Below are positions 16,734 through 25,778 of a stretch of DNA of 64,000 nt, in pieces. The stretch covers positions 173,556-237,555 of the forward strand of contig NZ_JAFBDH010000003.1 of NCBI RefSeq assembly GCF_016908115.1, in the 5' to 3' direction. Made by a program: the position numbers and the translations under genes. The notes under the pieces are model-generated. The model was not told where the DNA came from. It worked only from the letters and a program-made list of their open reading frames with translations, and searched no databases. Position 1 is the stretch's first letter, and each line of letters starts with the position of its first letter. The DNA comes from Peptoniphilus gorbachii (lineage in GTDB: Bacteria > Bacillota > Clostridia > Tissierellales > Peptoniphilaceae).

Positions 16734-18017
16734 ATGTTGGAACAAATTTCCGGTAATGCTGCGAGATTTATGATTTATGCTCTAGCAATACTTTCAATAC
16801 TTCTAATATTTTTGGCGATTTATTATTTGATAAATATTGGAAATAGATATATTGAAGGCAAAAAGAGAATAAGCATAGATCTGCACTTCATTACAAAAAT
16901 ATTTTTAGGGATTTTAACTCTCTATTTAATTACAATAATTTTTAACAAATTTCCAATTTTGGGTTACACTATTTCCTCTGCTATTATTGCAATTATTTTT
17001 GCCTACATAATAGATCCAATAGTAAATTATTTGGAGAGAAAGGGCGTCAAAAGACAATTTGGTGTAATTATAGTTTACATTTCAGTTGTCTTGATCTTTG
17101 GGATTTTAATAGTTTCTGTTATTCCAAAGACCATAAATGAAATTTCAAACTTACTTTCTAGTTTGCCAGTCATGGTTGATACATTTACTAAAAATGTAAA
17201 TAATTTTTTTACAGATATTTTTGCTAAATTTAACATTGAACTTCCTGATAATTTTATAGATTTTTACAAAGAATCTAATCCAAAGGTAGAGGGAAATGTT
17301 GAAACACCACAAATAGTTTCAAATATTTTAAACTCAATGCGAAAAACTATAAATGACTTAGTTACAAAGGCACAAGGCTCCCTTATGGGTTCACTTTCTG
17401 GAGTTTTCTCCAAGGTCTATGGCTTTGTGACATCTGCCTTTAGACTTGTTTTAATAATTATTTTCTCCTTCTACTTTTCAGTGGACAAGGAAAAATTTAC
17501 TCTCAAAGTAAAAAAATCTATACCAAATAAACATAGAGAAGATATAACATATCTTGCCAATAGAATTGACATAGCTCTTCAACAATTTATTAGAGGAAGA
17601 ATGCTACTTGCAATTTTCGTTGGAGTCCTCACTATGGTTTATCTTTTGATTTTAAGAGTGGACTTTGCAATAATCATTGGACTTATAACTTGTGTGGCAG
17701 ATATAATACCTTTTATTGGACCTTTCCTTGGTTGTGTCCCTGCAGTTTTATTTGCCTTTATGGATTCACCAATAAAAGCATTTTGGGTTTTAGTTCTCTT
17801 CGTATTAGTTCAATGGGTTGAAAATAATATTTTGGCACCAAAACTAATTGGAGATAGCACTGGGCTTAATCCACTAATAATTTTAATTTCAATAATCATA
17901 GGTGGAGGTATCTTTGGAGTTTGGGGAATGGTAATTTCTGTTCCAATAACATCAATAATATTTATCCTAATTGATTTTGCAAAAATAAAATACAACGACA
18001 GATATAGCTCTAATTGA
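16734..18017 (+). CDS. AI-2E family transporter (YdiK/YtvI-like permease)
   Basis: A 427-residue membrane protein with about eight hydrophobic segments and a central charged domain of about 100 residues (roughly 140-230). The C-terminal IGPFLGCVPAVLFAFMDSP and ENNILAPKLIGDSTGLNPL stretches are the AI-2E_transport (PF01594) signatures. Family members include autoinducer export and Na+/H+ antiport candidates; the substrate here is unknown. It lies 4 bp after the desulfurase gene, so it is the last member of the suf transcript, although a functional link is not evident. Its stop codon overlaps the alaS promoter. Confidence 0.88.
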   Translation: MLEQISGNAARFMIYALAILSILLIFLAIYYLINIGNRYIEGKKRISIDLHFITKIFLGILTLYLITIIFNKFPILGYTISSAIIAIIFAYIIDPIVNYLERKGVKRQFGVIIVYISVVLIFGILIVSVIPKTINEISNLLSSLPVMVDTFTKNVNNFFTDIFAKFNIELPDNFIDFYKESNPKVEGNVETPQIVSNILNSMRKTINDLVTKAQGSLMGSLSGVFSKVYGFVTSAFRLVLIIIFSFYFSVDKEKFTLKVKKSIPNKHREDITYLANRIDIALQQFIRGRMLLAIFVGVLTMVYLLILRVDFAIIIGLITCVADIIPFIGPFLGCVPAVLFAFMDSPIKAFWVLVLFVLVQWVENNILAPKLIGDSTGLNPLIILISIIIGGGIFGVWGMVISVPITSIIFILIDFAKIKYNDRYSSN

Positions 18018-18042
18018 CAATCATATTCTTTATAATTATAAT
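18014..18042 (+). promoter_or_regulatory. Promoter of alaS
   Basis: TTGACA at 18014-18019, 17-bp spacer, TATAAT at 18037-18042: a full consensus promoter. The -35 overlaps the stop codon of the preceding permease. Transcription should start near 18049, only about 5 nt before a terminator-like hairpin. Confidence 0.8.
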
Positions 18043-18053
18043 ATTTATAGCAC

Positions 18054-18080
18054 ATCCTCCCAGGGAATGGGAGGATTTTT
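18054..18080 (+). terminator. Hairpin with T-run in the alaS leader
   Basis: 9-bp perfect stem (18054-18062 with 18068-18076), 5-nt loop, then five T. It could end the suf/permease transcript, but it also lies inside the alaS leader right after the predicted start site, so it may attenuate or protect the alaS mRNA. Confidence 0.7.
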
Positions 18081-18094
18081 AATAGGAGTTGTTT

Positions 18095-20710
18095 ATGAAA
18101 TATTTAGGTTTACACGATATAAGAAGAGAATTTTTAAAATTTTTTGAATCAAAGGGACATTTTATATTACCAAGTTTTTCACTAATTCCAAAAAATGACA
18201 AGTCACTGCTTTTAATTGGAGCAGGAATGGCACCAATGAAAAAATTCTTCACAGGTGAAGAAGTTCCACCTGCAAAGAGAGTTACAACTTGCCAAAAATG
18301 TATTAGAACTGGCGATATAGATAATGTTGGCTTAACAGATAGACACGCAACATTTTTTGAAATGCTTGGAAACTTTTCCTTTGGAGATTATTTCAAACAC
18401 GAAGTAATACCTTGGGCTTGGGAATTTTTGACAGTTAATCTTGAAATTCCAAAGGAAGATCTTTGGGTTACGGTTTATAAGGATGACGACGAAGCCTTTA
18501 ACATTTGGAAAGATGTTATTGGAATTCCTGAAGAAAAAATTATAAGACTTGGAAAAGAAGACAACTTCTGGGAACTTGAAGTTGGTCCATCTGGTCCATG
18601 TTCAGAAATTTATGTTGATAGAGGTCTTGAATACGGATCAGTTGATGAAAGACCTGGTGGAGAAGGCGACAGATTTATAGAAGTTTGGAATTTAGTTTTC
18701 ACTCAATTTGATAAAGATGAAGAAGGAAATTACAATCCACTATCACATCCTAATATTGATACAGGAATGGGTCTTGAAAGAATTGCCACAGTTCTACAAA
18801 AAACTGACAATATTTTTGAGATTGATGCCATAAAAGATATAATTGGAGAAATTTCAAAGCTTTCAGGCAAAAAATATGGCGAAGACAAAAAATCAGATAT
18901 TTCTTTTAGAGTAATTACTGACCACATAAGAGCCATGACTTTTATGATTTCTGATACAATTGTGCCTTCAAATGAAGGAAGAGGCTATGTTTTAAGAAGA
19001 CTTATAAGAAGAGCTGCAAGACACGGAAGAAAACTTGGAATAAAGAGGGCCTTTTTATTTGAAATTGCAGACATGGTAATTGATTCTTGGGGCGATCAAT
19101 ACAAGGAACTAAAGGAAAACAGAGAATCCATTAAGGAAATAATAAGAAGAGAAGAAGAAAAATTCTTAGAAACTATTGATGGTGGTCTTGTTAGACTTAA
19201 TTCTAATATAGAAGAAATGAAGGCAAGTGGTGAAAAATTACTTGACGGAAAAAAAGCTTTCAAACTTTATGACACTTATGGCTTCCCTATTGATTTAACA
19301 GAAGAAATCTTAAAAGAAGAAGGTCTAGATGTTGACATGGCTGGATTCAAAAGAGAAATGGATGACCAAAAGAAAAGGGCTAGAGAAGCAAGAGACGACA
19401 AAAATGTTGGCTGGGCAAATCAAGATAACAAGCATCTCTTTGAAGGCCTTTCCAATGAATTTTTAGGTTATGAAAAAAATGAATGTTGTGGAAACATTAT
19501 AAGAATTATTTCTGATGATGACGAAATTGTTGATTCAATAAATAAAGGCGAAAAGGGCATAGTAATTTTAGACAAAACTACTTTCTATGGAGAAAGTGGT
19601 GGACAAGTTGGAGATACTGGAGAAATTATTTCTGACAAGTTCAAATTAAAAGTTACTGACACTAAAAAGACTAAGGATGGACTTCACCTTCACTTTGTTG
19701 AAGTAGAAGAAGGTAAGCTAGAAAAAGCTCCTGTCAAAGCTCTTATTGATGTTAAGAGAAGAAATAATATAAGAAGAAATCACTCTGTAACTCACTTACT
19801 TCACAGAGCCCTAAAAGATGTTCTAGGCAATCACGTAAACCAAGCTGGCTCCTTAGTAATGCCAGATAAAATGAGATTTGACTTCTCTCATTTTGAAGCA
19901 ATGTCAAAAGAAGAAATTGATAAAGTTGAAAAGATTGTAAATGAAAAGATTTTTGAAGCTCTTCCAGTAGAAACTAAGATAACAAATTTAGAAGAAGCAA
20001 AAGAAATGGGCGCAATTGGTCTATTTGAAGACAAATATCATGGCGAAGTTAGAGTTCTTTCCATGGGAGATTATTCTCGTGAACTTTGTGGTGGTACTCA
20101 TGTTTCAAATACTTCTGAAATTTCAATGTTTAAAATACTAAGTGAAAGTGGTATAAGTAACGGTATTAGAAGAATTGAATCTATTACAGGTCCAGCTGTT
20201 CTAAAATATTTAAATGAATTAAAAGACGAACAAGAAGACATAGCTAAGGAACTTAAATCTAATAGAGAAGAAATTTTACAAAAGATAAAATTAAATATTA
20301 AGAGTCTAAAAGAAGCAAATAAAGAAATTGAAAAACTAGAACATGACATGGCAAAGGATCAAATTTCTGGACTTCTAGATTCAGTTAAAAATAAAAATGG
20401 CATAAATTATGTCATCAAAAAATTTGATGGAGTAGATGTAAATACACTTCGTGACTTAGCTGATGAAGTTAGAAATAAAGTGGGCTCAGTAGTAGTTTTA
20501 TTTGCAACAGTAAATGAAGGAAAACTTAACTTTATTTGTGCTGTTTCAAAAGATTTAGTAGAAAAGAAAATTGCTGCAGGAAAACTTATTAAAGAAATTG
20601 CAAAAGTAGCCGGTGGCGGCGGCGGTGGTAGACCTGACATGGCAACTGCTGGCGGCAAGGATATTGCTAAAGTTGAAGAAGCTTTAAATAAGCTTAGCGA
20701 CCTATTATAA
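18095..20710 (+). CDS. alaS: Alanyl-tRNA synthetase
   Basis: An 871-residue class II synthetase. The N-terminal catalytic core starts with the IRREFLKFFESKGH motif and includes the TCQKCIRTGDIDNVG and RHATFFEMLGNFSFGDYF motifs. The editing domain near residues 565-680 has HSVTHLLHRAL and CGGTHV zinc/editing motifs. The C-Ala domain ends in a Gly-rich GGGGGGRPDMATAGG stretch. The ATG at 18095 follows AGGAG by 6 bp; an in-frame TTG at 18089 touches the ribosome-binding site and is rejected. It has its own consensus promoter. No T-box specifier was found in its short leader. Confidence 0.97.
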   Translation: MKYLGLHDIRREFLKFFESKGHFILPSFSLIPKNDKSLLLIGAGMAPMKKFFTGEEVPPAKRVTTCQKCIRTGDIDNVGLTDRHATFFEMLGNFSFGDYFKHEVIPWAWEFLTVNLEIPKEDLWVTVYKDDDEAFNIWKDVIGIPEEKIIRLGKEDNFWELEVGPSGPCSEIYVDRGLEYGSVDERPGGEGDRFIEVWNLVFTQFDKDEEGNYNPLSHPNIDTGMGLERIATVLQKTDNIFEIDAIKDIIGEISKLSGKKYGEDKKSDISFRVITDHIRAMTFMISDTIVPSNEGRGYVLRRLIRRAARHGRKLGIKRAFLFEIADMVIDSWGDQYKELKENRESIKEIIRREEEKFLETIDGGLVRLNSNIEEMKASGEKLLDGKKAFKLYDTYGFPIDLTEEILKEEGLDVDMAGFKREMDDQKKRAREARDDKNVGWANQDNKHLFEGLSNEFLGYEKNECCGNIIRIISDDDEIVDSINKGEKGIVILDKTTFYGESGGQVGDTGEIISDKFKLKVTDTKKTKDGLHLHFVEVEEGKLEKAPVKALIDVKRRNNIRRNHSVTHLLHRALKDVLGNHVNQAGSLVMPDKMRFDFSHFEAMSKEEIDKVEKIVNEKIFEALPVETKITNLEEAKEMGAIGLFEDKYHGEVRVLSMGDYSRELCGGTHVSNTSEISMFKILSESGISNGIRRIESITGPAVLKYLNELKDEQEDIAKELKSNREEILQKIKLNIKSLKEANKEIEKLEHDMAKDQISGLLDSVKNKNGINYVIKKFDGVDVNTLRDLADEVRNKVGSVVVLFATVNEGKLNFICAVSKDLVEKKIAAGKLIKEIAKVAGGGGGGRPDMATAGGKDIAKVEEALNKLSDLL

Positions 20711-20712
20711 TA

Positions 20713-20741
20713 TTATCAAAATAGATATTTTATGATATAAT
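20713..20741 (+). promoter_or_regulatory. Promoter of the ireB operon
   Basis: TTATCA at 20713-20718, 17-bp spacer, TATAAT at 20736-20741 with TGA before it (extended -10). Start near 20748, just before the GGAGG of ireB. Confidence 0.6.
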
Positions 20742-20757
20742 CTATTTGGAGGTAATT

Positions 20758-21012
20758 ATGGATCAAAACAATAATACACAAATTTTTGAAAAAAATGCTT
20801 TGGAACAAGAAAGAATTAAGAGTATTTTAAAAGTTGTTTACAATGCTCTAGAGGAAAAAGGTTATAACCCTTCTGACCAAATTATTGGATATATATTATC
20901 TGGCGATCCCACATACATTACAAGCCATGATAATGCAAGATCCATGATACAAGAAGTAGAGCGTGATGAGCTTTTACAAGAGATGTTAAAAGTTTATTTA
21001 GAAAAGATTTGA
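20758..21012 (+). CDS. IreB family regulatory phosphoprotein (UPF0297)
   Basis: An 84-residue protein that matches the UPF0297/YrzL/IreB family along its length, including VYNALEEKGYNPSDQIIGYILSGDPTYITSH. In Enterococcus IreB is phosphorylated near its N-terminus by the PASTA kinase IreK and affects cephalosporin resistance; Thr residues are present in the NNNTQIF segment here. The ATG at 20758 has GGAGG 7 bp upstream. The order alaS-ireB-ruvX-DUF1292 is conserved across Bacillota. The kinase is not in this window. Confidence 0.9.
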   Translation: MDQNNNTQIFEKNALEQERIKSILKVVYNALEEKGYNPSDQIIGYILSGDPTYITSHDNARSMIQEVERDELLQEMLKVYLEKI

Positions 21013-21033
21013 GATGGCTAGACCATCTCTTTT
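21011..21033 (+). terminator. Weak terminator or attenuator between ireB and ruvX
   Basis: 7-bp stem (21011-21017 with 21023-21029), 5-nt loop, four T. It overlaps the ireB stop codon. The short T-run suggests partial read-through into ruvX. Confidence 0.5.
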
Positions 21034-21069
21034 ACATATTATATATGTACCTGTAAAGGTTGTGGTTAT

Positions 21070-21486
21070 ATGAATAAAATTTTAGGCCTTGACGTTGGTG
21101 ATGTATGGATTGGAGTAGCTATATCAGATGCTTTAATGCTTACAGCTCAACCTCTTATGACAATTAAGAGAGAGTCAAATAAGATTGCCTATGATAAAAT
21201 TCATGACATAATAAAAGAAAATGATGTAGAAAAAATAGTGGTAGGTCTTCCAAAGAACATGAACAATACCATTGGGCCACAAAGTGAAAAAGTTATGAAG
21301 TTTGCAGAAAAATTGAAAAATAAATTTAAGGTTGAGATTGAGTATGTTGACGAAAGAATGACCACTTTAATGGCAGAAAAAGTTTTAATAGAGGGTTCTG
21401 TTCGAAGAGAAAATAGGAAAAAATATATAGATAAAATTGCAGCGACATATATCCTGCAATCCTATCTGGATAGATTTAATTTATAG
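21070..21486 (+). CDS. ruvX: Holliday junction resolvase-like protein RuvX/YqgF
   Basis: A 138-residue RNase H-fold protein. The N-terminal ILGLDVGDVWIGVAISD carries the first acidic residue, VVGLPKNMNNTIGPQSEKV is the conserved middle loop, and YVDERMTTLMAEKVL and the C-terminal DKIAATYILQSYLD hold the remaining acids. Family members process Holliday junctions or, as YqgF in E. coli, act on the 5' end of pre-16S rRNA. The ATG follows AAAGGTTGTGG. The next gene starts within 10 bp, so this is part of the ireB run. Confidence 0.92.
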   Translation: MNKILGLDVGDVWIGVAISDALMLTAQPLMTIKRESNKIAYDKIHDIIKENDVEKIVVGLPKNMNNTIGPQSEKVMKFAEKLKNKFKVEIEYVDERMTTLMAEKVLIEGSVRRENRKKYIDKIAATYILQSYLDRFNL

Positions 21487-21495
21487 GTGATAAAG

Positions 21496-21735
21496 ATGGA
21501 AAAAATAAAATTATATGATGAAAATAATGTTGAGGTTGAATTTTTTGTTGATGCAAAGTTTTCAATTGAAGACACAGATTATGTTGCACTCTATACTGAT
21601 GAAGATGAACCAGAAATCTATATATTAAAAGTGATAGAAGATGAAAATGGTGATGAGCTTCTCTCTGGCATCGATGACGATGAACTAGAAGAAGCAAAAA
21701 AAGCCTATGAAGAACTTTTGGACGAAATAGAATAG
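21496..21735 (+). CDS. DUF1292 domain protein (YrzB-like)
   Basis: A 79-residue, strongly acidic protein of the DUF1292 family; the VEFFVDAKFSIEDTDYVALYTDEDEPEIYILKV stretch is typical. The function of the family is unknown. The start at ATG 21496 follows AGGTGA; an in-frame GTG at 21487 overlaps that site. It has the usual position after ruvX and before a Fur-family gene. Confidence 0.88.
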   Translation: MEKIKLYDENNVEVEFFVDAKFSIEDTDYVALYTDEDEPEIYILKVIEDENGDELLSGIDDDELEEAKKAYEELLDEIE

Positions 21736-21743
21736 GTGAAGAT

Positions 21744-22202
21744 ATGGATATAAATATTGATCCTGTTAAAAGAATTTTAAAAGATAGTGGTTATAAATAC
21801 ACTAAACAAAGAGCTAAGGTTTATGAAATATTTTTGTACAATAAAGATAAACACTTGACGACTGAAGAAGTTTATAATTTAGTTGCAAAAAAAGATCCTG
21901 ATATGGGTATAGCAACTATTTATAGGACTGTTCAATTATTTCACAAACTTGGCATACTTGATCAAATTGTATTTGATGATAATATCATAAGATACGAGCT
22001 TAGAGTTCCAAGTGAAGGTCATAGACACCATCATCTTGTCTGCATAAATTGCGGAAAAGTAGAAGAAATTGATATTGACAATTTAAATGAACTAGAAGAA
22101 AAAGTAGAGAAAGAAAAGAATTTTAAGATTGTTGACCACACTCTAAAATTTATGGGTTATTGCGAAGACTGCCGCCACAAATTTGAGGAGAAGGCTAATT
22201 AA
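21744..22202 (+). CDS. Fur-family transcriptional regulator
   Basis: A 152-residue metal-dependent repressor. The N-terminal winged helix covers residues about 10-85 (YTKQRAKVYEIFL, then IATIYRTVQLFHKLGIL as the DNA-binding helix). The metal region has EGHRHHHLVCINCGKVEEI and the CEDCRH pair, giving two CxxC structural zinc sites plus the His-rich regulatory site. Whether it senses iron, zinc, manganese or peroxide cannot be decided by eye. It overlaps rnj by one base, so the two are co-translated. Confidence 0.9.
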   Translation: MDINIDPVKRILKDSGYKYTKQRAKVYEIFLYNKDKHLTTEEVYNLVAKKDPDMGIATIYRTVQLFHKLGILDQIVFDDNIIRYELRVPSEGHRHHHLVCINCGKVEEIDIDNLNELEEKVEKEKNFKIVDHTLKFMGYCEDCRHKFEEKAN

Positions 22203-23863
22203 TGAAAAATACTAATAAAGTGAAGATAATTCCACTGGGTGGACTTCACGAGATTGGAAAAAATCTTACAGTTGTAGAATACAGAGATGATATTATTATT
22301 ATCGACTGTGGTATGACTTTCCCAGAAGATGAAATGCTTGGTATTGATGTAGTAATACCAGATGTAACTTATTTAGAAAATAATAAACATAAAATTAAAG
22401 GACTTGTTTTAACTCATGGTCACGAAGACCATATAGGAGCAATTCCTTATGTTTTAAGAAAGTTAGACCTAGATATTTATGGAACAGGTCTTACTATTGG
22501 ACTATTGGAAAATAAATTAAAGGAACATAGACTTTCAAGAGATAAACTCCATGTAGTTAATGCAGGAGATGTTGTTAAACTTGGAAAAATGGAAGTAGAA
22601 TGGATAAATGTAAATCACTCTATTCCGGATGCTTGTGCCCTTGCTATAAAGACACCTCTTGGCTATGTTTATCACTCAGGGGACTTTAAAGTTGACTTTA
22701 CACCAATTAGTGGTAAGCCAATTAACTTAACTAGAATTGCTGAAATTGGAGAAAAAGGTGTCCTTGCAATGATCGGTGAATCTACCAATGTTCTAAGACC
22801 AGGATATACAATGAGTGAATCCAAAGTTGGAGAAACTTTTAATAGATTATTCCAAAATTTACAAGACAATAGAATTATTATTGCAACTTTTGCATCAAAT
22901 GTGCATAGGGTTCAACAAATCATTAATTCTGCAGAAAAATATGGAAGAAAAGTAGTATTATCAGGTAGATCCATGGTAAATGTAACTGAAACAGCAAGAA
23001 AACTTGGACAATTTAGGGTTAAGAAAGATACCTTTGTTGACATAAGAGATATGGATAAGTATGACGACAGCGAAATTGTTCTAATTACAACAGGTTCACA
23101 AGGTGAGCCAATGTCTGCTCTTACTAGAATTGCTTATGGCGAACATAGAAAAATACAGCTTACTCCAAATGATGCAATAATTTTATCTGCAACACCAATA
23201 CCTGGAAATGAAAATGCAGTTACAAAAGTTATAAATAGGCTTCTTGAAAGAGGAGCAAAGGTAATTTATGAAACTCTTTCAGAAATTCACGTTTCAGGTC
23301 ACGCTTGCCAAGAAGAATTAAAATTAATTTTAAGCTTAGTTAAGCCAAAATATTTTATTCCTGCTCATGGCGAAGTTAGACACTTAATGAAACATGCTAA
23401 GATTGCAAGTCAAATGGGTATGCCAGAAGAAAATATCTTTATTATGGAAAATGGTAACTGCCTTGAAATTTCACAAAAAGATGCCAAGCTAGCTGGAGAT
23501 GTACCTTCAGGAAATATTTTAGTTGATGGACTTGGAGTTGGCGATGTCGGAAATATTGTACTAAGAGACAGAAGACATCTATCTGAAGATGGACTTATTA
23601 TAGTTGTCATAACTATTACAAAAGAAGGAAAAGTTGTATCTGGACCTGATATTATTTCAAGAGGATTTGTCTATGTAAGAGAGTCAGAAGATTTAATTGA
23701 AGATGCAAAGAATGTTGTAAGAAAGATTTTAAAAGATGACTCCAAAGATAATTTAAAGGATTGGAACGGATTAAAGTCTGATATTCGAGACAATTTGAGA
23801 TCATACATTTTCAAAAACACAAAGAGAAATCCTATGATTTTACCAATTATTATGGAAGTTTAG
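22202..23863 (+). CDS. rnj: Ribonuclease J
   Basis: A 553-residue metallo-beta-lactamase/beta-CASP RNase. IIPLGGLHEIGKNLTVVEY is the family N-terminus; the catalytic HxHxDH is LTHGHEDHIGAIP near residue 74; later ligands lie in VNHSIPDACALAI, YHSGDFKVDFTPI and the beta-CASP HVSGHACQEE and PAHGEVRHL motifs. It combines 5'-3' exonuclease and endonuclease activity and is central to mRNA decay and 16S maturation in Gram-positives. Only one copy is in this window. It ends its operon at a strong terminator. Confidence 0.95.
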   Translation: MKNTNKVKIIPLGGLHEIGKNLTVVEYRDDIIIIDCGMTFPEDEMLGIDVVIPDVTYLENNKHKIKGLVLTHGHEDHIGAIPYVLRKLDLDIYGTGLTIGLLENKLKEHRLSRDKLHVVNAGDVVKLGKMEVEWINVNHSIPDACALAIKTPLGYVYHSGDFKVDFTPISGKPINLTRIAEIGEKGVLAMIGESTNVLRPGYTMSESKVGETFNRLFQNLQDNRIIIATFASNVHRVQQIINSAEKYGRKVVLSGRSMVNVTETARKLGQFRVKKDTFVDIRDMDKYDDSEIVLITTGSQGEPMSALTRIAYGEHRKIQLTPNDAIILSATPIPGNENAVTKVINRLLERGAKVIYETLSEIHVSGHACQEELKLILSLVKPKYFIPAHGEVRHLMKHAKIASQMGMPEENIFIMENGNCLEISQKDAKLAGDVPSGNILVDGLGVGDVGNIVLRDRRHLSEDGLIIVVITITKEGKVVSGPDIISRGFVYVRESEDLIEDAKNVVRKILKDDSKDNLKDWNGLKSDIRDNLRSYIFKNTKRNPMILPIIMEV

Positions 23864-23870
23864 GATATTT

Positions 23871-23896
23871 AGGGAATCTATAAGGTTCCCTTTTTT
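23871..23896 (+). terminator. Intrinsic terminator after rnj
   Basis: 9-bp stem (23871-23879 with 23883-23891) with one G-U pair, a 3-nt loop and six T. Only 9 bp separate it from the next start codon, so the trmR operon must be read from a promoter upstream of or within it, or by read-through. Confidence 0.8.
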
Positions 23897-23905
23897 AGAG
23901 GGATT

Positions 23906-24562
23906 ATGTCAAATATAAATTACGATTATATAGAAAATTATTTGAGAAATTTAAAAACTATTGAAAATGAAAAACTTAAAGAGATGAGCAATTATGCAGA
24001 AAAGAATCATGTTCCAATAATAGAAAGGGAAAGTGAAGAATTTATTAATTTTTTAATCTCAATGCAAAAGCCAAAGAAAATTCTGGAACTGGGAACTGCA
24101 ATTGGCTACTCATCTATTTCCTTTGCAAAGAGAAATAAGTGCATAGAAAAAATCGACAGCGTTGAATTAAAAAGTGAAATGGCAGAAATTGCGAGAAAAA
24201 ATATTTCTGATCTTGATTTAGATAAAATTATTTCTGTTCATGAAAGTGATGCCTATGATTTTTTACTTGACTTAGATGAAAAATATGATTTAATTTTTAT
24301 TGACGCTGCCAAGGGACAATATGAAAAATATTTTGAAGCTGCCCTAAAAAATTTAAAGGAAAAAGGACTTATAATTTGCGACAATGTTTTATTCAAGGGT
24401 ATGATTGCTGAGGATTCATTAGTTAAGAGAAGAAAAATAACTATTGTAAAAAGACTAAGAAAATTTTTAAGGGATATTTCAGAAGATAAGAGATTTATTT
24501 CTTCTGTGGTTCCCATTGGAGATGGCGTACTATTAGTTAGGAGAAAAGATGAAGAAGATTGA
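23906..24562 (+). CDS. trmR: tRNA 5-hydroxyuridine methyltransferase TrmR (YrrM-type O-methyltransferase)
   Basis: A 218-residue SAM-dependent O-methyltransferase. The SAM loop is ILELGTAIGYSSISFA near residue 57; the metal-binding Asp is in YDLIFIDAAKGQYEKYFE; DNVLFKGMI is the second conserved acidic motif. This is the YrrM group, shown in Bacillus subtilis to methylate 5-hydroxyuridine to 5-methoxyuridine at position 34 of tRNA. The neighbour that follows (14-bp overlap) is a U32 protein of the type that makes 5-hydroxyuridine, which strongly supports this reading over a small-molecule catechol methyltransferase. Confidence 0.85.
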   Translation: MSNINYDYIENYLRNLKTIENEKLKEMSNYAEKNHVPIIERESEEFINFLISMQKPKKILELGTAIGYSSISFAKRNKCIEKIDSVELKSEMAEIARKNISDLDLDKIISVHESDAYDFLLDLDEKYDLIFIDAAKGQYEKYFEAALKNLKEKGLIICDNVLFKGMIAEDSLVKRRKITIVKRLRKFLRDISEDKRFISSVVPIGDGVLLVRRKDEED

Positions 24563-25778
24563 ACTTTTAGCACCAGCTGGTGATATTAATAAATTAAAAA
24601 CTGCAGTGGAATATGGTGCCGATGCAGTTTATCTTGGAGGAGAAAGTTTTGGCCTTAGAAAGGCATCAAAGAATTTTTCTCTTGAAGATATTAAGTGGGC
24701 AGCAGACTATTTACACGAGAGGGGAAAAACCCTTCATGTCACTTTAAATATTATTCCTCACGATAAAGATATTGTAGGTGTGGAAGATTATATCAAGAAG
24801 TTATATGATATTGGAGTTGACGCCCTAATAGTTGCTGACCCTGGTATGTTTATGAAGGTAAAGGAAGTTGCACCAGACTTTCCAATTCACATTTCAACTC
24901 AAGGTTCAGTAACAAATGCCCAGACTGTAAAATTCTGGCAAAAACTTGGGGCAGAAAGAGTTGTAATGGCAAGAGAATTAAGTTTAAAGGAAGTTTCTGA
25001 CATAATAAAAGAAGTTGGAGATTCCATAGAAATTGAAACTTTTGCTCACGGTGCCATGTGTATGTCCTACTCAGGTAGATGTCTTTTGTCAAATTATATG
25101 ACTGGAAGAGATGCCAACATGGGAGACTGTGCACAACCTTGCAGATATAAGTACCATTTAGTTGAAGAAAAAAGACCTGGCGAATATTTTCCAATAGAAG
25201 AGCACGACGAGGGCACTTTTATTATGAACTCCAAGGACCTATGCATGATTGAACACATTGATGATTTAATTGAAGCAGGAATTGCCAGCTTAAAAATCGA
25301 AGGCAGAGTAAAAAGTGAATACTATCTTGCAACTGTTATAAGATCTTACAGAATGGCAATTGATTCATATTACGCTGACAAGGAAAATTATAAGTACGAC
25401 CCTTATCTTTTGGAAGAGATAAAAAAAGTAAGCCACAGAGATTTTACAACGGGATTCTTTTACGGTAAGGCCAATGAAAATTCACAAGTTTATGAAGACA
25501 ACTCCTATATAAGGGGTTATGACTTTGTAGGAATTGTCCTTGATTATGATGAAGATTCTAAAATTGCAACTATTGAGCAAAGAAATAGAGTTTTTGTTGG
25601 CGATGAAATAGAAATTTTTGGCCCTGGCATAAAACATTTCAACTACAAAATCGAAAAAATGTTAGATGACAAGGATAGAGAAATTGAAGTTGCAAATAAG
25701 GCAAAGCAAATATTTAAAATAAAAATAGACAAAGCTATTAAAAAAGGATTTATTTTGAGGAGAGAAAATGAAGAATAG
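24549..25778 (+). CDS. trhP: Peptidase U32 family tRNA hydroxylation protein (TrhP-like)
   Basis: A 409-residue U32 protein. [29 protein letters not shown] is the family start. The Fe-S ligand region is [35 protein letters not shown] with four Cys near residues 168-201, and the C-terminal U32 domain follows after about residue 320. TrhP proteins carry out prephenate-dependent hydroxylation of U34 in tRNA rather than proteolysis. Bacillus carries two such genes between yrrM and udk; here there is a single one in the same place. It overlaps trmR by 14 bp and udk by 11 bp. Confidence 0.85.
   Translation: MKKIELLAPAGDINKLKTAVEYGADAVYLGGESFGLRKASKNFSLEDIKWAADYLHERGKTLHVTLNIIPHDKDIVGVEDYIKKLYDIGVDALIVADPGMFMKVKEVAPDFPIHISTQGSVTNAQTVKFWQKLGAERVVMARELSLKEVSDIIKEVGDSIEIETFAHGAMCMSYSGRCLLSNYMTGRDANMGDCAQPCRYKYHLVEEKRPGEYFPIEEHDEGTFIMNSKDLCMIEHIDDLIEAGIASLKIEGRVKSEYYLATVIRSYRMAIDSYYADKENYKYDPYLLEEIKKVSHRDFTTGFFYGKANENSQVYEDNSYIRGYDFVGIVLDYDEDSKIATIEQRNRVFVGDEIEIFGPGIKHFNYKIEKMLDDKDREIEVANKAKQIFKIKIDKAIKKGFILRRENEE

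Noticed and set aside
21033..21049. Palindrome TACATAT..ATATGTA before ruvX
   Set aside because: Very AT-rich and short; expected by chance in this base composition.
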